From Paenibacillus oceani (GTDB lineage: Bacteria; Bacillota; Bacilli; Paenibacillales; NBRC-103111), in contig NZ_JACXJA010000003.1 of the NCBI RefSeq assembly GCF_014705615.1, forward strand, positions 62,001-126,000: a stretch of DNA of 64,000 nt. The letters run 5' to 3'. The position numbers were made by a program, and so were the translations under genes. Under the pieces are notes generated by a model that was not told where the DNA came from, searched no databases, and saw only the letters and a program-made list of their open reading frames with translations. Shown here piece after piece: positions 41,878 through 50,334 of this stretch (within the stretch, counting starts at the first letter, position 1; each line of letters starts with the position of its first letter).

Positions 41878-42927
41878 ATGAATCCAACAAGGAATGAAGC
41901 AACGGTTTCGAAGTCTCCCGCACAAGTCCGTTCCCGTCCATGGGCAGCGACCCTCATCTTGATCGGAGGGGTGATCGCACTGATGCTCGGGATCGCTGTA
42001 TCCGTGTCGTTCGGAGCGGCGGATATTAAGCTGTCCGTCGTATGGGAGGCAATCTTCCGATTTAATCCCGATCTGACGCAGCATCAGATTATTCAGGAGC
42101 TCCGTCTGCCCCGCGTGCTGGGGGGAGCGTTGGTTGGCGCCTGCTTCGCCGTAGCCGGGGCGATCATGCAGGGGATGACGCGCAATCCGCTTGCGGACAG
42201 CGGACTGCTGGGGCTTAACGCAGGCGCAGGTTTTATGCTGGCGATTTGCTTCGCCTTTTTGCCCGGCCTGCCGTTCATGTATCTGATTCTGTTCTCGTTC
42301 CTCGGCGCGGCAATCGGAGCCTTGCTCGTCTTCGGTATCGGTTCCCTCGCCAAAGGCGGCTTGACCCCGGTGCGGCTCGTACTTGCCGGTGCGGCGTTAA
42401 GCGCCCTGTTGTCGGCATTAAGCGAAGGAATCGCGCTTTATTTCCGGATCGGCCAAGATCTGGCTTTCTGGTACGCCGGGGGTGTGGCGGGAACGAAATG
42501 GTTCCAGCTCAAAATTATGTTTCCGTGGATTGCCGCGGCCATTATCGGAGCGATTATTTTGTCGCGCTCGATCACGATGCTGAGCCTGGGCGAGGATGTG
42601 GCCAAGGGGCTCGGCCAGCGGACGGGACTCGTGAAGCTGGCCGGGACTGTGCTTGTGCTGATTCTGGCGGGAGCTGCGGTATCGGTCGTCGGCGCCGTCG
42701 GATTTGTCGGACTTATTATTCCTCACCTGACCCGTTATATGGTCGGCGTCGATTATCGCTGGATTATTCCGTGCTCGGCGGTGCTCGGCAGCCTGCTGGT
42801 CGTCTTCGCCGATCTGGCGGCCAGAATGGTGAATCCGCCGTTCGAGACTCCGGTCGGGGCGCTGATCGCGCTCATCGGCGTTCCGTTCTTCCTTTACCTG
42901 GCGCGTAAAGAAAGGAGGGAGCTGTAG
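41878..42927 (+). CDS. FecCD-family iron-siderophore ABC permease, first subunit
   Basis: A 349-residue polytopic membrane protein, about nine to ten helices, with hallmarks LRLPRVLGGALVGACFAVAG, MQGMTRNPLADSGLLGLNAG, GAVGFVGLIIPHLTRYMVG and NPPFETPVGALIALIGVP. The frame is open to 41746, but that start would put Fur box 3 inside the gene; the ATG at 41878 with AAAGGTGG is preferred. It pairs with the next gene, a second FecCD protein. No ATPase or binding protein is encoded in the operon; as in the Bacillus feu system a shared ATPase is probably supplied from elsewhere. Confidence 0.9.
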   Translation: MNPTRNEATVSKSPAQVRSRPWAATLILIGGVIALMLGIAVSVSFGAADIKLSVVWEAIFRFNPDLTQHQIIQELRLPRVLGGALVGACFAVAGAIMQGMTRNPLADSGLLGLNAGAGFMLAICFAFLPGLPFMYLILFSFLGAAIGALLVFGIGSLAKGGLTPVRLVLAGAALSALLSALSEGIALYFRIGQDLAFWYAGGVAGTKWFQLKIMFPWIAAAIIGAIILSRSITMLSLGEDVAKGLGQRTGLVKLAGTVLVLILAGAAVSVVGAVGFVGLIIPHLTRYMVGVDYRWIIPCSAVLGSLLVVFADLAARMVNPPFETPVGALIALIGVPFFLYLARKERREL

Positions 42928-42928
42928 G

Positions 42929-43963
42929 ATGGAGCGTGTGCCTCTGTTAAGAAGCGAGAATCAGAAAAGAAGGCGGAATGTTACCGTCCTCGTTGTACTC
43001 GGGCTGTTCATCGTCACTGCCTTTATGATCAGTATGAACACCGGTTATATCCGGCTTTCTCCGGTGGAGCTGATTCAGACGTTATTCGGGATGGGAACGA
43101 AGAAGCAATCGCTCATTTTGTTCGAATTCCGTCTGCCGCGCATCGTCATTTCGCTGCTGATCGGCGCCGGACTCGCCGTCTCGGGCTGTATCATGCAAGG
43201 GATATCGCGCAATGCGCTCGCCGACCCGGGTATACTCGGGATCAACGCGGGAGCGGGATTAACCGTGATGATGTTTATATCGTTTTATCCGGCGACGGCG
43301 GCCGCACCGGTCTTCATGCTTCCGATCGTCGCGCTGGTCGGCGCGGGGCTGACCGCGATTCTGATCTACTCGCTGGCGTACAAGCGGCATCACGGCATAG
43401 CGCCGATCCGGCTGCTGCTGACCGGTATCGCCGTGGCCGCAGGGATTAGCGCGGCGACGATCGTCATGACGCTGAGACTTAGCCCGGAGAAATATCAATT
43501 TGTTGCGACATGGATGGCCGGAAGCATCTGGGGTGCGAACTGGAAGTTCGTGCTTGCGCTGCTGCCGTGGCTCGTCGTATTGCTGCCGTTCGTCTTCTAC
43601 AAGGCGCGCGTCATGAATGTGCTGAACCTGGGGGATCAGACGGCGACCGGGCTTGGCGCGCCGGTGGAGAAGGAGCGGCTCGTCCTGCTTGCGGCAGCCG
43701 TCGGTCTTGCCGGCTCCTGCGTAGCGGTGAGCGGCAGCATCGGCTTCGTCGGGCTGATCGCCCCGCATCTCGCACGCCGCCTCGTCGGTCAGAAGCATCA
43801 GATGCTGCTGCCGGCCGCCGCGCTTGCCGGTGCGCTTTTGGTCATTACGGCCGATACGATCGGTCGCTGGATTTTACAGCCATCGGAAATTCCAACGGGG
43901 ATTGTGGTGGCCGTGATCGGGGCGCCTTACTTCCTGTATTTGCTGGCCAAATCGAAATCTTAA
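42929..43963 (+). CDS. FecCD-family iron-siderophore ABC permease, second subunit
   Basis: A 344-residue membrane protein. FEFRLPRIVISLLIGAGLAV, MQGISRNALADPGILGINAG, GSIGFVGLIAPHLARRLVG and PSEIPTGIVVAVIGAPYFLYL are the family signatures. AGGAGGG lies inside the end of the previous gene, whose stop is one base before this ATG, so the two are translated together and form a heterodimeric import channel for a ferri-siderophore. Confidence 0.91.
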   Translation: MERVPLLRSENQKRRRNVTVLVVLGLFIVTAFMISMNTGYIRLSPVELIQTLFGMGTKKQSLILFEFRLPRIVISLLIGAGLAVSGCIMQGISRNALADPGILGINAGAGLTVMMFISFYPATAAAPVFMLPIVALVGAGLTAILIYSLAYKRHHGIAPIRLLLTGIAVAAGISAATIVMTLRLSPEKYQFVATWMAGSIWGANWKFVLALLPWLVVLLPFVFYKARVMNVLNLGDQTATGLGAPVEKERLVLLAAAVGLAGSCVAVSGSIGFVGLIAPHLARRLVGQKHQMLLPAAALAGALLVITADTIGRWILQPSEIPTGIVVAVIGAPYFLYLLAKSKS

Positions 43964-43987
43964 TTGGGAAAGGAGCGGAAGCATGGC

Positions 43988-45703
43988 ATGATCCGGCGTT
44001 TTTTTTCCTACTATGCGCCTTACAAGAAGCTATTCCTGCTCGATTTCGGCTGCGCGGTACTCGCCGGGCTGCTGGAGCTGTTCTTCCCGCTTGTCGTGAA
44101 CCGATTCGTCGACGATCTGCTGCCGGGCGGCAAGTGGGATATGATCTTGCTCGCGTCCTCCGGCTTGCTGGTGCTGTATATCGTCAATACGTTTTTGCAT
44201 TACATCGTCAATTACCGGGGGCACATGCTCGGCATCAATATCGAGACGGATATGCGCAAGAAGCTGTTCGACCATATTCAGAAGCTGTCGTTCCGTTTCT
44301 TTGACAATACGAAGACGGGGCATCTGATGTCGAGGCTGACGAACGATATGATGCAGATCGGCGAGATGGCCCATCACGGGCCGGAGGATCTGTTCATCGC
44401 CGTCATGACGCTGACCGGCTCGTTCACGCTGATGATGCTGATTAACTGGAAGCTGGCGATTCTTACGTTCGTTATCGTTCCGGCGATCATCTGGATGGTC
44501 GTCTACTTTAATGGCAAGATGACGAAGGCGGTGCACCAGCTGTTCTCCGACATCGGCGATTTCAACGCCCGGGTGGAAGACAACGTAGGCGGCATCCGCG
44601 TCGTGCAGGCGTTCTCGAACGAGGAGCATGAGAAGAAGCAGTTTGCCGTGAACAACGGCCGGTTCCGCAAGACGAAGCTGCTGTCCTACAAGCTGATCGC
44701 CAAAAACGGCTCGATCAGTTATATGATGATGCGTTTCGTGACGCTGTTCGTGATGGTGTCCGGAACGTGGTTCGTTATCCGGGGCGAGCTGACCTACGGC
44801 GAATACATCGGCTTTCTGCTGCTGACCAACGTCTTTTTCCGGCCGATCGAGAAAATTAATGCGATTATTGAAAGCTACCCGCAAGGGTTCGCCGGATTCA
44901 AACGGTATGTGGAGCTGCTGGAGACGGAGCCGGACATCGCCGATGCTCCGGATGCGGTCGAGCTTGGGGAGCTGAAGCGGGAAATCCGCTTTGAGAACGT
45001 TTCTTTCGGGTACGACAGCGATTCGCGCGTGCTCCGTAATATCGATCTGACCATTCATAAAGGGGAAACGATCGCCTTCGTCGGTCCTTCGGGAGCGGGC
45101 AAGACGACCTTGTGCAGCTTGCTGCCGCGGTTCTACGAAGCGGCATCGGGGGCGATCTCGATCGACGGCGTCGACATCCGGAACCTGAAGCTGAACTCGC
45201 TGCGCCAAAATATCGGCATCGTGCAGCAGGACGTATTCCTGTTCTCGGGGACGATCCGCGAGAACATCCTGTACGGCAAGCTGGGAGCGGCCGAGGAGGA
45301 GATATGGGAAGCGGCCCGGCGCGCGCGGCTCGACGAGTTCATCCGGGCGCAGCCGGAAGGGATGGACACCGTCATCGGCGAGAGGGGCGTGAAGCTGTCT
45401 GGAGGCCAGAAGCAGCGGCTGTCGATCGCGCGGATGTTTCTCAAAAATCCGCCGATTCTGATTCTGGACGAAGCGACCTCGGCGCTCGACACGGAGACGG
45501 AGGCGATCATTCAGCAGTCGCTCGCCGAGCTGTCGCAAGGGCGCACCACGCTCGTCATCGCACACCGGCTCGCGACGATTAAGAACGCCGACCGGATCGT
45601 AGTCGTGACCGAGCGGGGCATTACCGAGCAGGGGCGCCACCAGGAGCTGGTCGCGGCCGGAGGCGTGTACAGCCGGCTGCATCAGGCGCAGTTTGGCACG
45701 TAA
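43988..45703 (+). CDS. ABC exporter (fused membrane and ATPase domains)
   Basis: A 571-residue type IV ABC transporter. Residues 1-310 hold six membrane helices with coupling-helix sequence (FNARVEDNVGGIRVVQAFSNE). Residues about 335-571 are the ATPase: Walker A GPSGAGKTT (about 365), LSGGQKQRLSIARMF (about 470), Walker B ILILDEATSALD (about 489), H-loop IAHRLATI. It probably acts as a homodimer. AAAGGAG precedes the ATG at 43988, 24 bases after the permease gene. Placed in an iron-uptake operon, it could export the siderophore or a breakdown product; it cannot serve as the missing ATPase of the FecCD importer in the usual way. Confidence 0.88.
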   Translation: MIRRFFSYYAPYKKLFLLDFGCAVLAGLLELFFPLVVNRFVDDLLPGGKWDMILLASSGLLVLYIVNTFLHYIVNYRGHMLGINIETDMRKKLFDHIQKLSFRFFDNTKTGHLMSRLTNDMMQIGEMAHHGPEDLFIAVMTLTGSFTLMMLINWKLAILTFVIVPAIIWMVVYFNGKMTKAVHQLFSDIGDFNARVEDNVGGIRVVQAFSNEEHEKKQFAVNNGRFRKTKLLSYKLIAKNGSISYMMMRFVTLFVMVSGTWFVIRGELTYGEYIGFLLLTNVFFRPIEKINAIIESYPQGFAGFKRYVELLETEPDIADAPDAVELGELKREIRFENVSFGYDSDSRVLRNIDLTIHKGETIAFVGPSGAGKTTLCSLLPRFYEAASGAISIDGVDIRNLKLNSLRQNIGIVQQDVFLFSGTIRENILYGKLGAAEEEIWEAARRARLDEFIRAQPEGMDTVIGERGVKLSGGQKQRLSIARMFLKNPPILILDEATSALDTETEAIIQQSLAELSQGRTTLVIAHRLATIKNADRIVVVTERGITEQGRHQELVAAGGVYSRLHQAQFGT

Positions 45704-45838
45704 GCGGTGCGAGAGCGGGAGATGAGCGGGAGATGGTCCCCGGCAATATTAGTTGCAGGTGACCCAACTGAAACAGGTGCGGAACGGGCCTGTCCCCAAA
45801 AGGGTTGCGGGACGCGGGAACGTCCCCATCTCCAAACG

Positions 45839-45886
45839 AAAGGACTTCAACTTCCACGGTAAAGTGGAGGCTGAGGTCCTTTTCTC
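45839..45886 (+). terminator. Terminator of the FecCD/exporter operon
   Basis: AAAGGACTTCAACTTCCAC and GTGGAGGCTGAGGTCCTTTT form a long stem with small mismatches around GGTAAA, then TTC. It lies 135 bases past the exporter stop. Confidence 0.7.
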
Positions 45887-46009
45887 AAGTGAAAACAGTT
45901 CGCGGTCGGGCTCAAAAAGTCGCAATATAATTGGGGGGACGCCCCTTTCTTGTTGCGGGAGCGGAAGGTTCAGGTGCTCCGCCGTGCAGGGCGGGGCCGG
46001 AGGGAGGGT

Positions 46010-46215
46010 GAATAAGCCGAATAAGAGCGGTTTGTACCCCTTAATTTGTCCGAAACCGGCTTGTGCGGGGAAATAAGAGCGGTTTACAGCTTCTATATTC
46101 CGCGAAAACGGTGCCGACTCCGCTTGGTGGTTAAAATAAGGGGTGCAAACCGCCGTTATTTGCTTCTCTTCCGGTGATAAGACGAAAATAGCGGACGCCA
46201 AAGGCTCTTATTATC
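46010..46215. repeat. Dispersed intergenic repeat cluster D
   Basis: AATAAGAGCGGTTT occurs twice (near 46018 and 46074), with related AAATAAGGGGTGCAAACCGC and AAAATAGCGGACGCC in opposite sense. Arms are similar in layout to clusters A-C. The remaining gap 45887-46332 shows no gene. Confidence 0.55.
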
Positions 46216-46332
46216 CCAGCTAGTCTTCTCTTACCTTCCAACTTCCTGGAACACGGACCCCAACCCCCCCCCATACTCCCTTACTCCAAAACTCCGCTCC
46301 CGGGACAAAGACGCTACTCTAAATTCCAGCTA

Positions 46333-47445
46333 TTACTTCGCCGTATCTCCGTCCGCGGGCAAGCTGTAGCGGCCGTGAAGCCGCCAGATCAAGTCTCTGC
46401 GGCTCGTCACCCCTGTCTTGGCGAAGATCGCCTTGAGATGATCCTGCACGGTGTAACCGGAGATGTGCAGTGACCCGGCCAATTCTTTGGTCGACAATCC
46501 CCGCAGCACCCCTTCCAGCACCTGCTTCTCCCGTGCGGACAACCGGTAGGCATCCGTCATATACGGAAGAATATCCGAAGGTCGGGACGCTTCGATCGTT
46601 ACCGCTAATTGACAAGTACCCGTACCGGCTGCCCCGAACAGCTTGCTCGCTCTCAAGGTGAGATACTGGCCGTCCGGCGCGCTCAGACACACTTGAGGCT
46701 TCGGCGGTTGCAATTGCGCGGTATGGCCGCCGTCCATGGCACGCATACATACCGCGCGCACCGGCCGGGGAAGCGTGTCCGGGCCGATTCGCTCCCGGGA
46801 CCGCAGCATCGCGAGCCAATAATCGGCTTCGGCGTTGGCGGAGAGCAGCTCGAGCCGTTCGGACAGCAGCGCGATGCCCGGCTCCCGGACAGCGGCAGGC
46901 TTCGGCCGTCCTGCGGGCGGCTGCAACCCGTTCGTATGGCGGACCCCGTCGGTCAGGCAAGGAAGCAGCGAGACGATGGCGGCGACCTCCTCTTCCCGGA
47001 AGAGCGGACTGCCGCTGCGACGGTACAGCGACAAGTGTCCCCAGCATGTGCCCTCGTGTACGAAGACGGCACGAAGCTCGTCTGTGAAGCCCGCAGGGCG
47101 GAGAATGTCGCGGTAGCGGGCGCTTCCAGCGGGCTCACCGCCGGTGGCCCCGCTAAGCGTAGCGGCCGGACTCGCGGAGGCGGCAAGCGATTCGAAGGCA
47201 TTGACATCGTCCTGCCTATATTCGTTCTCAAACAATAAATGATGGATCGCTTCGACCGATTCGTCCGTAACCGCACCGGTGGAGAGATGCGTCTGCGGAT
47301 CGACGGTCGTACAGCAGGCTGCATCGAACGGCACGGCAAGCCGAAGCTTCTCCAGCATGGCAGATCTGTAATCGTGCGAAGATCCGATCCGGTCCGCTAA
47401 CGCGCATAGTTCCCTTTTGACGGATTCGGTTGCAATAGGCATCAT
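46333..47445 (-). CDS. LuxR-type transcriptional regulator with GAF-like sensor
   Basis: A 370-residue protein. Residues about 20-180 look like a GAF-type sensor (VPFDAACCTTVDPQTHLSTG, FVHEGTCWGHLSLYRRSG), and the C-terminal 65 residues are a LuxR HTH (RLSAREKQVLEGVLRGLSTKEL, SGYTVQDHLKAIFAKTGV). There is no receiver domain, so it responds to a ligand or redox state rather than to phosphorylation. AGGTGATCAC precedes the ATG at 47445; the frame is open to 47616 but lacks a ribosome site there. It is divergent from the Fur-controlled MFS operon and may control it. Confidence 0.83.
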   Translation of the reverse strand: MMPIATESVKRELCALADRIGSSHDYRSAMLEKLRLAVPFDAACCTTVDPQTHLSTGAVTDESVEAIHHLLFENEYRQDDVNAFESLAASASPAATLSGATGGEPAGSARYRDILRPAGFTDELRAVFVHEGTCWGHLSLYRRSGSPLFREEEVAAIVSLLPCLTDGVRHTNGLQPPAGRPKPAAVREPGIALLSERLELLSANAEADYWLAMLRSRERIGPDTLPRPVRAVCMRAMDGGHTAQLQPPKPQVCLSAPDGQYLTLRASKLFGAAGTGTCQLAVTIEASRPSDILPYMTDAYRLSAREKQVLEGVLRGLSTKELAGSLHISGYTVQDHLKAIFAKTGVTSRRDLIWRLHGRYSLPADGDTAK

Positions 47446-47654
47446 GTGATCACCTGATCCTGATCGAGTTAGATTCGGCATGGCAGACGATAATCGGTTG
47501 TGCGATGGATTGGCGGGCCGAGAAGCCGAAGGCCTCCGTAAAGTCTCCAGAAGCCTCCTGAAAGCCCACGGTCCGGTGCCGGCGAGAAGACGGACAAGCC
47601 GCCTCCGTTCCTTCATCGCGCTCCATCGCGTTTCGAAACCCCAGCTTTGTGGGA

Positions 47655-47697
47655 TTGTCGTCCGATTCGTTCCCCATATAATTGAGAATAATTCTTA
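47655..47697 (+). promoter_or_regulatory. Promoter and Fur-like box 4 of the MFS/dehydrogenase operon
   Basis: TTGTCG (47655-47660), 16-bp spacer, TATAAT (47677-47682), then TGAGAATAATTCTTA (47683-47697), a near-palindrome that matches the Fur core at 12 of 15 positions. It directly abuts the -10. Confidence 0.6.
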
Positions 47698-47732
47698 GTT
47701 ATAGTTTAAAGCATAAGCGGGGGGCTGTCATC

Positions 47733-49049
47733 ATGAAGGAGTCCAAAAGTATGCCAACGATCCCGACATCCTTGCTCATGCTGACGGCGATCTGTATGGG
47801 GGCGTTCCTTTCTCATTTTACCGCGGGCGTCATAGGTGTCTCGCTGCCGCAGCTGACGGGGCCGTTCCAGGCGGAGGTCGGCGAGGTTCAATGGATCACA
47901 ACGGGATGTTTGCTCGTTATTACGATACTGCTTCCGTTTATGGGGAAGCTGGGGGACCGGTACGGCCACCGCCTCATTCATAATTCGGGTTATGTCCTGT
48001 TCACAGTCAGCTCCGTGCTGGCCGCGATGTCGCCGAGCTTGCCGGTGCTCCTGACGTTCCGGATCATCCAAGCAGCTGGAGCCGCCATGTTCCAGGCGAC
48101 GAACATCGCCTTGATAACCGTTCACATGCCGCACGGGAAAAAAGGTCAAGCGCTTGGCTACGTCAGCACGGCGGTAGCGCTCGGAGCGATGACCGGACCG
48201 CTTGCGGGCGGGTGGATCACCGGAAGCCTCGGCTGGCGGTGGCTGTTCCTGATCCACGTCCCCGCCGCAGCGGCGGCGACGCTGCTCGCGCTCCGGTATA
48301 TCCCCGGCCGCAGCCGGGAGCATAGCAGATCCGGCGATACCGGCGGCAAAGGTTCGCTAACCGGCGATACCGGCCGCCAAGCTTCGTTAACCGGCGTGCT
48401 GCTGCACAGCCCGGGCGTTTTATCCGGCTTGCTCATTAGCTGTGCGGCGTTCCTGCTCGCCAATACGGTTTTGGTCGTTATGCCGTTTTACTTCTCGGGC
48501 GAAGCCGGCATATCCCCCGCTATGGCCGGGTATATGATGACCGCTTATCCGATCCTGCTGGCGCTAGCGAGTCCGGCCGCCGGTCGCGGTTCCGACCGCT
48601 TCGGCTCCGCGGGGTTCATCGCGGCCGGGCTGCTGAGCATGACGGCAGGAATCGCGATTCTCGCCTTGGCGCTCGACAAGCTGCCGCTGTGGGGGATCGC
48701 GGCCGTTCTCGCGCTGATCGGGGCGGGGATGGGGCTGATAGCCTCCCCGAACAACAGCCTGATTATGCGGCTCGTCCCGGCTGGACATACGGGAGCGATA
48801 GGCGGCTGGATCGCTTTTACGCGCAACGCCGGGATGGTGCTGGGTGCTTTTCTCGGCTTCGGCGCGCTGGACGGGGGAGCGGGGGCGGAGCGGTATTCGC
48901 ACGCTTTCGGAGCGGGCATCCTGGTAGGGATTGCGGCCATCGGGGTTTTGGGATACGGCGTCCGGGCGCAGTCGAGAAAACGCGCGCCGTCCGAAACCGG
49001 AAACGGAACAGACAGAACGTTAATCGGCGATCGGCAAAAGGAGGCATAA
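47733..49049 (+). CDS. MFS transporter (drug/metabolite exporter type)
   Basis: A 438-residue major facilitator with 12 or more helices. Motif A (GKLGDRYGHRL, about 71-81), motif C-like GAMTGPLAGGWITGSLGWRWLF (about 150-170) and the proline/glycine-rich helices point to the DHA H+ antiporter group. A charged tandem insert SLTGDTGRQASLTG follows the sixth helix. The ATG at 47733 follows GGGGGG. It is first in a two-gene Fur-box operon with a saccharopine-dehydrogenase-like protein, so a secreted metal-binding metabolite is a possible cargo, though a drug exporter is equally compatible. Confidence 0.85.
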   Translation: MKESKSMPTIPTSLLMLTAICMGAFLSHFTAGVIGVSLPQLTGPFQAEVGEVQWITTGCLLVITILLPFMGKLGDRYGHRLIHNSGYVLFTVSSVLAAMSPSLPVLLTFRIIQAAGAAMFQATNIALITVHMPHGKKGQALGYVSTAVALGAMTGPLAGGWITGSLGWRWLFLIHVPAAAAATLLALRYIPGRSREHSRSGDTGGKGSLTGDTGRQASLTGVLLHSPGVLSGLLISCAAFLLANTVLVVMPFYFSGEAGISPAMAGYMMTAYPILLALASPAAGRGSDRFGSAGFIAAGLLSMTAGIAILALALDKLPLWGIAAVLALIGAGMGLIASPNNSLIMRLVPAGHTGAIGGWIAFTRNAGMVLGAFLGFGALDGGAGAERYSHAFGAGILVGIAAIGVLGYGVRAQSRKRAPSETGNGTDRTLIGDRQKEA

Positions 49050-49056
49050 GGCGGCC

Positions 49057-50097
49057 ATGAAGCAGAAAATAGTCATTATCGGCGGGTACGGGCATGTCGG
49101 GCAGATGATTGCGAGAGAACTGGGGGAGGCTTACCCGGGGCAGGTGTACGCCGCAGGCCGAAGCATGGAGCGGGCGGAGCGGTTCAGCCGCGATACGGGA
49201 GGCAAGGTGAAGCCGATGCAGCTGGATGTCAGGCACTCGTTCGATTCGCAGCTGTGGGACGAGGTCCAAGTGGTCGTCATGTGTCTGGATCAGGCCGACA
49301 CCGCCTTTGTCCGGTTTTGTCTGGCGAAAGGCATTCATTATGTGGACATCTCGGCCAGCGACGACTTCCTGCAGCAGGTCGAGCAGTTGAACCGCGATGC
49401 ATACACGGGAAAGGCGACGGTGGTGCTCAGCGTCGGACTCGCGCCCGGACTGACCAATCTGCTGGCGCGGCGGGCGTATCTGCTGCTGGAACGGACCGAT
49501 TCGATCGAGATCTCGATCATGCTCGGACTTGGCGATCAGCACGGCAAGGCGGCTATCCAATGGACCGTCGATCAACTGGCCGGCGGCTTTACGGACGGCA
49601 GACGAACGGATTTCGGCAAGGGGCTCGGACGTAGAACGGCGTACCGGTTTCCTTTCGCGGATCAATATGTGCTGCGGCGGAAGCTGGGTCTGCCGTCCGT
49701 GGCCACGAGGCTGTGCTTGGATTCGGCTGCGGTTACCACGCTGCTCGCTTGGCTAAGCGCGTCGGGGGCGACCCGCTTGCTGAAGCGCAAAGCGGTTCGC
49801 AACTCCGTCGTCGGATGGCTGCTCCGCAAGAAGCCGGGCGAGGCGAGATGCGCTGTCAAGATCGATGCTCGGGGGATGTGGAACGGCGGGCCCGCCACGG
49901 CGGAATGCTCGTTGCAGGGCGGCGAGGAGGCGCGCATTACCGCACGAGTGGCCGCGTATGCAGCGGACGCGTTATTTGGCACAAGCTGGCCGTCCGGCGT
50001 GTATCATATGGATGAGTTATTCGATCTCGACCGAGTGCTGACCGGGATCGGAGCAACGGACGCCGCGGACATCCGCTTGAACGGCAGACCATTGTAG
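49057..50097 (+). CDS. Saccharopine dehydrogenase-like NAD(P)-binding protein
   Basis: A 346-residue protein. The N-terminal Rossmann motif IIGGYGHVGQMIARELG (about 6-22), AAGRSMERAERFS and the CLDQADTAFVRFCLAKGIHYVDIS stretch are typical of the saccharopine dehydrogenase NADP-binding family; the C-terminal part is variable (GLGDQHGKAAIQWTVDQLAGG). Family members include lysine-pathway and opine-forming enzymes but also many without known function. It starts 7 bases after the MFS gene, with AAAGGAGG overlapping the MFS stop, so the two are one operon. Being next to iron genes and behind a Fur-like box, it may make or modify a metallophore; this is inference only. Confidence 0.8.
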   Translation: MKQKIVIIGGYGHVGQMIARELGEAYPGQVYAAGRSMERAERFSRDTGGKVKPMQLDVRHSFDSQLWDEVQVVVMCLDQADTAFVRFCLAKGIHYVDISASDDFLQQVEQLNRDAYTGKATVVLSVGLAPGLTNLLARRAYLLLERTDSIEISIMLGLGDQHGKAAIQWTVDQLAGGFTDGRRTDFGKGLGRRTAYRFPFADQYVLRRKLGLPSVATRLCLDSAAVTTLLAWLSASGATRLLKRKAVRNSVVGWLLRKKPGEARCAVKIDARGMWNGGPATAECSLQGGEEARITARVAAYAADALFGTSWPSGVYHMDELFDLDRVLTGIGATDAADIRLNGRPL

Positions 50098-50217
50098 GAG
50101 GCGCGCCTTGACGATTCACTGCCGCCGGAGGCCCCTTTCCGAGAGAGCAGGTCCCGCCGCGCGGAGGCGGACTGCACCTCAACCGCGTTTGTATAAAAAA
50201 TGAGTAGAGAATGTGTA

Positions 50218-50280
50218 TTGTGGCGCCAAAAAGATGTGAGATATAATGATCCCGAACGAAAATGAGAATGATTATCATTG
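50218..50280 (+). promoter_or_regulatory. Promoter and Fur box 5 of the siderophore-binding lipoprotein gene
   Basis: TTGTGG (50218-50223), 18-bp spacer, TATAAT (50242-50247), then AATGAGAATGATTATCATTG (50261-50280), an excellent Fur box. The rest of the 50098-50334 gap holds no gene. Confidence 0.82.
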
Positions 50281-50334
50281 CAATTCGACTCTCTTTTCGT
50301 ACCTTTTTGGTTAGACCTAGGAGTGAACGCGGTT

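Noticed and set aside
44030-45682. Minus-strand open frame of 550 codons opposite the ABC exporter
   Set aside because: Antisense shadow of a highly conserved gene, with no start signal; similar long frames at 750-2159 and 16159-17139 were rejected for the same reason.
49057-50097. Staphylopine-type opine dehydrogenase of a nicotianamine-like metallophore cluster
   Set aside because: It belongs to the saccharopine dehydrogenase-like family and no nicotianamine-synthase-like gene is present in the window.
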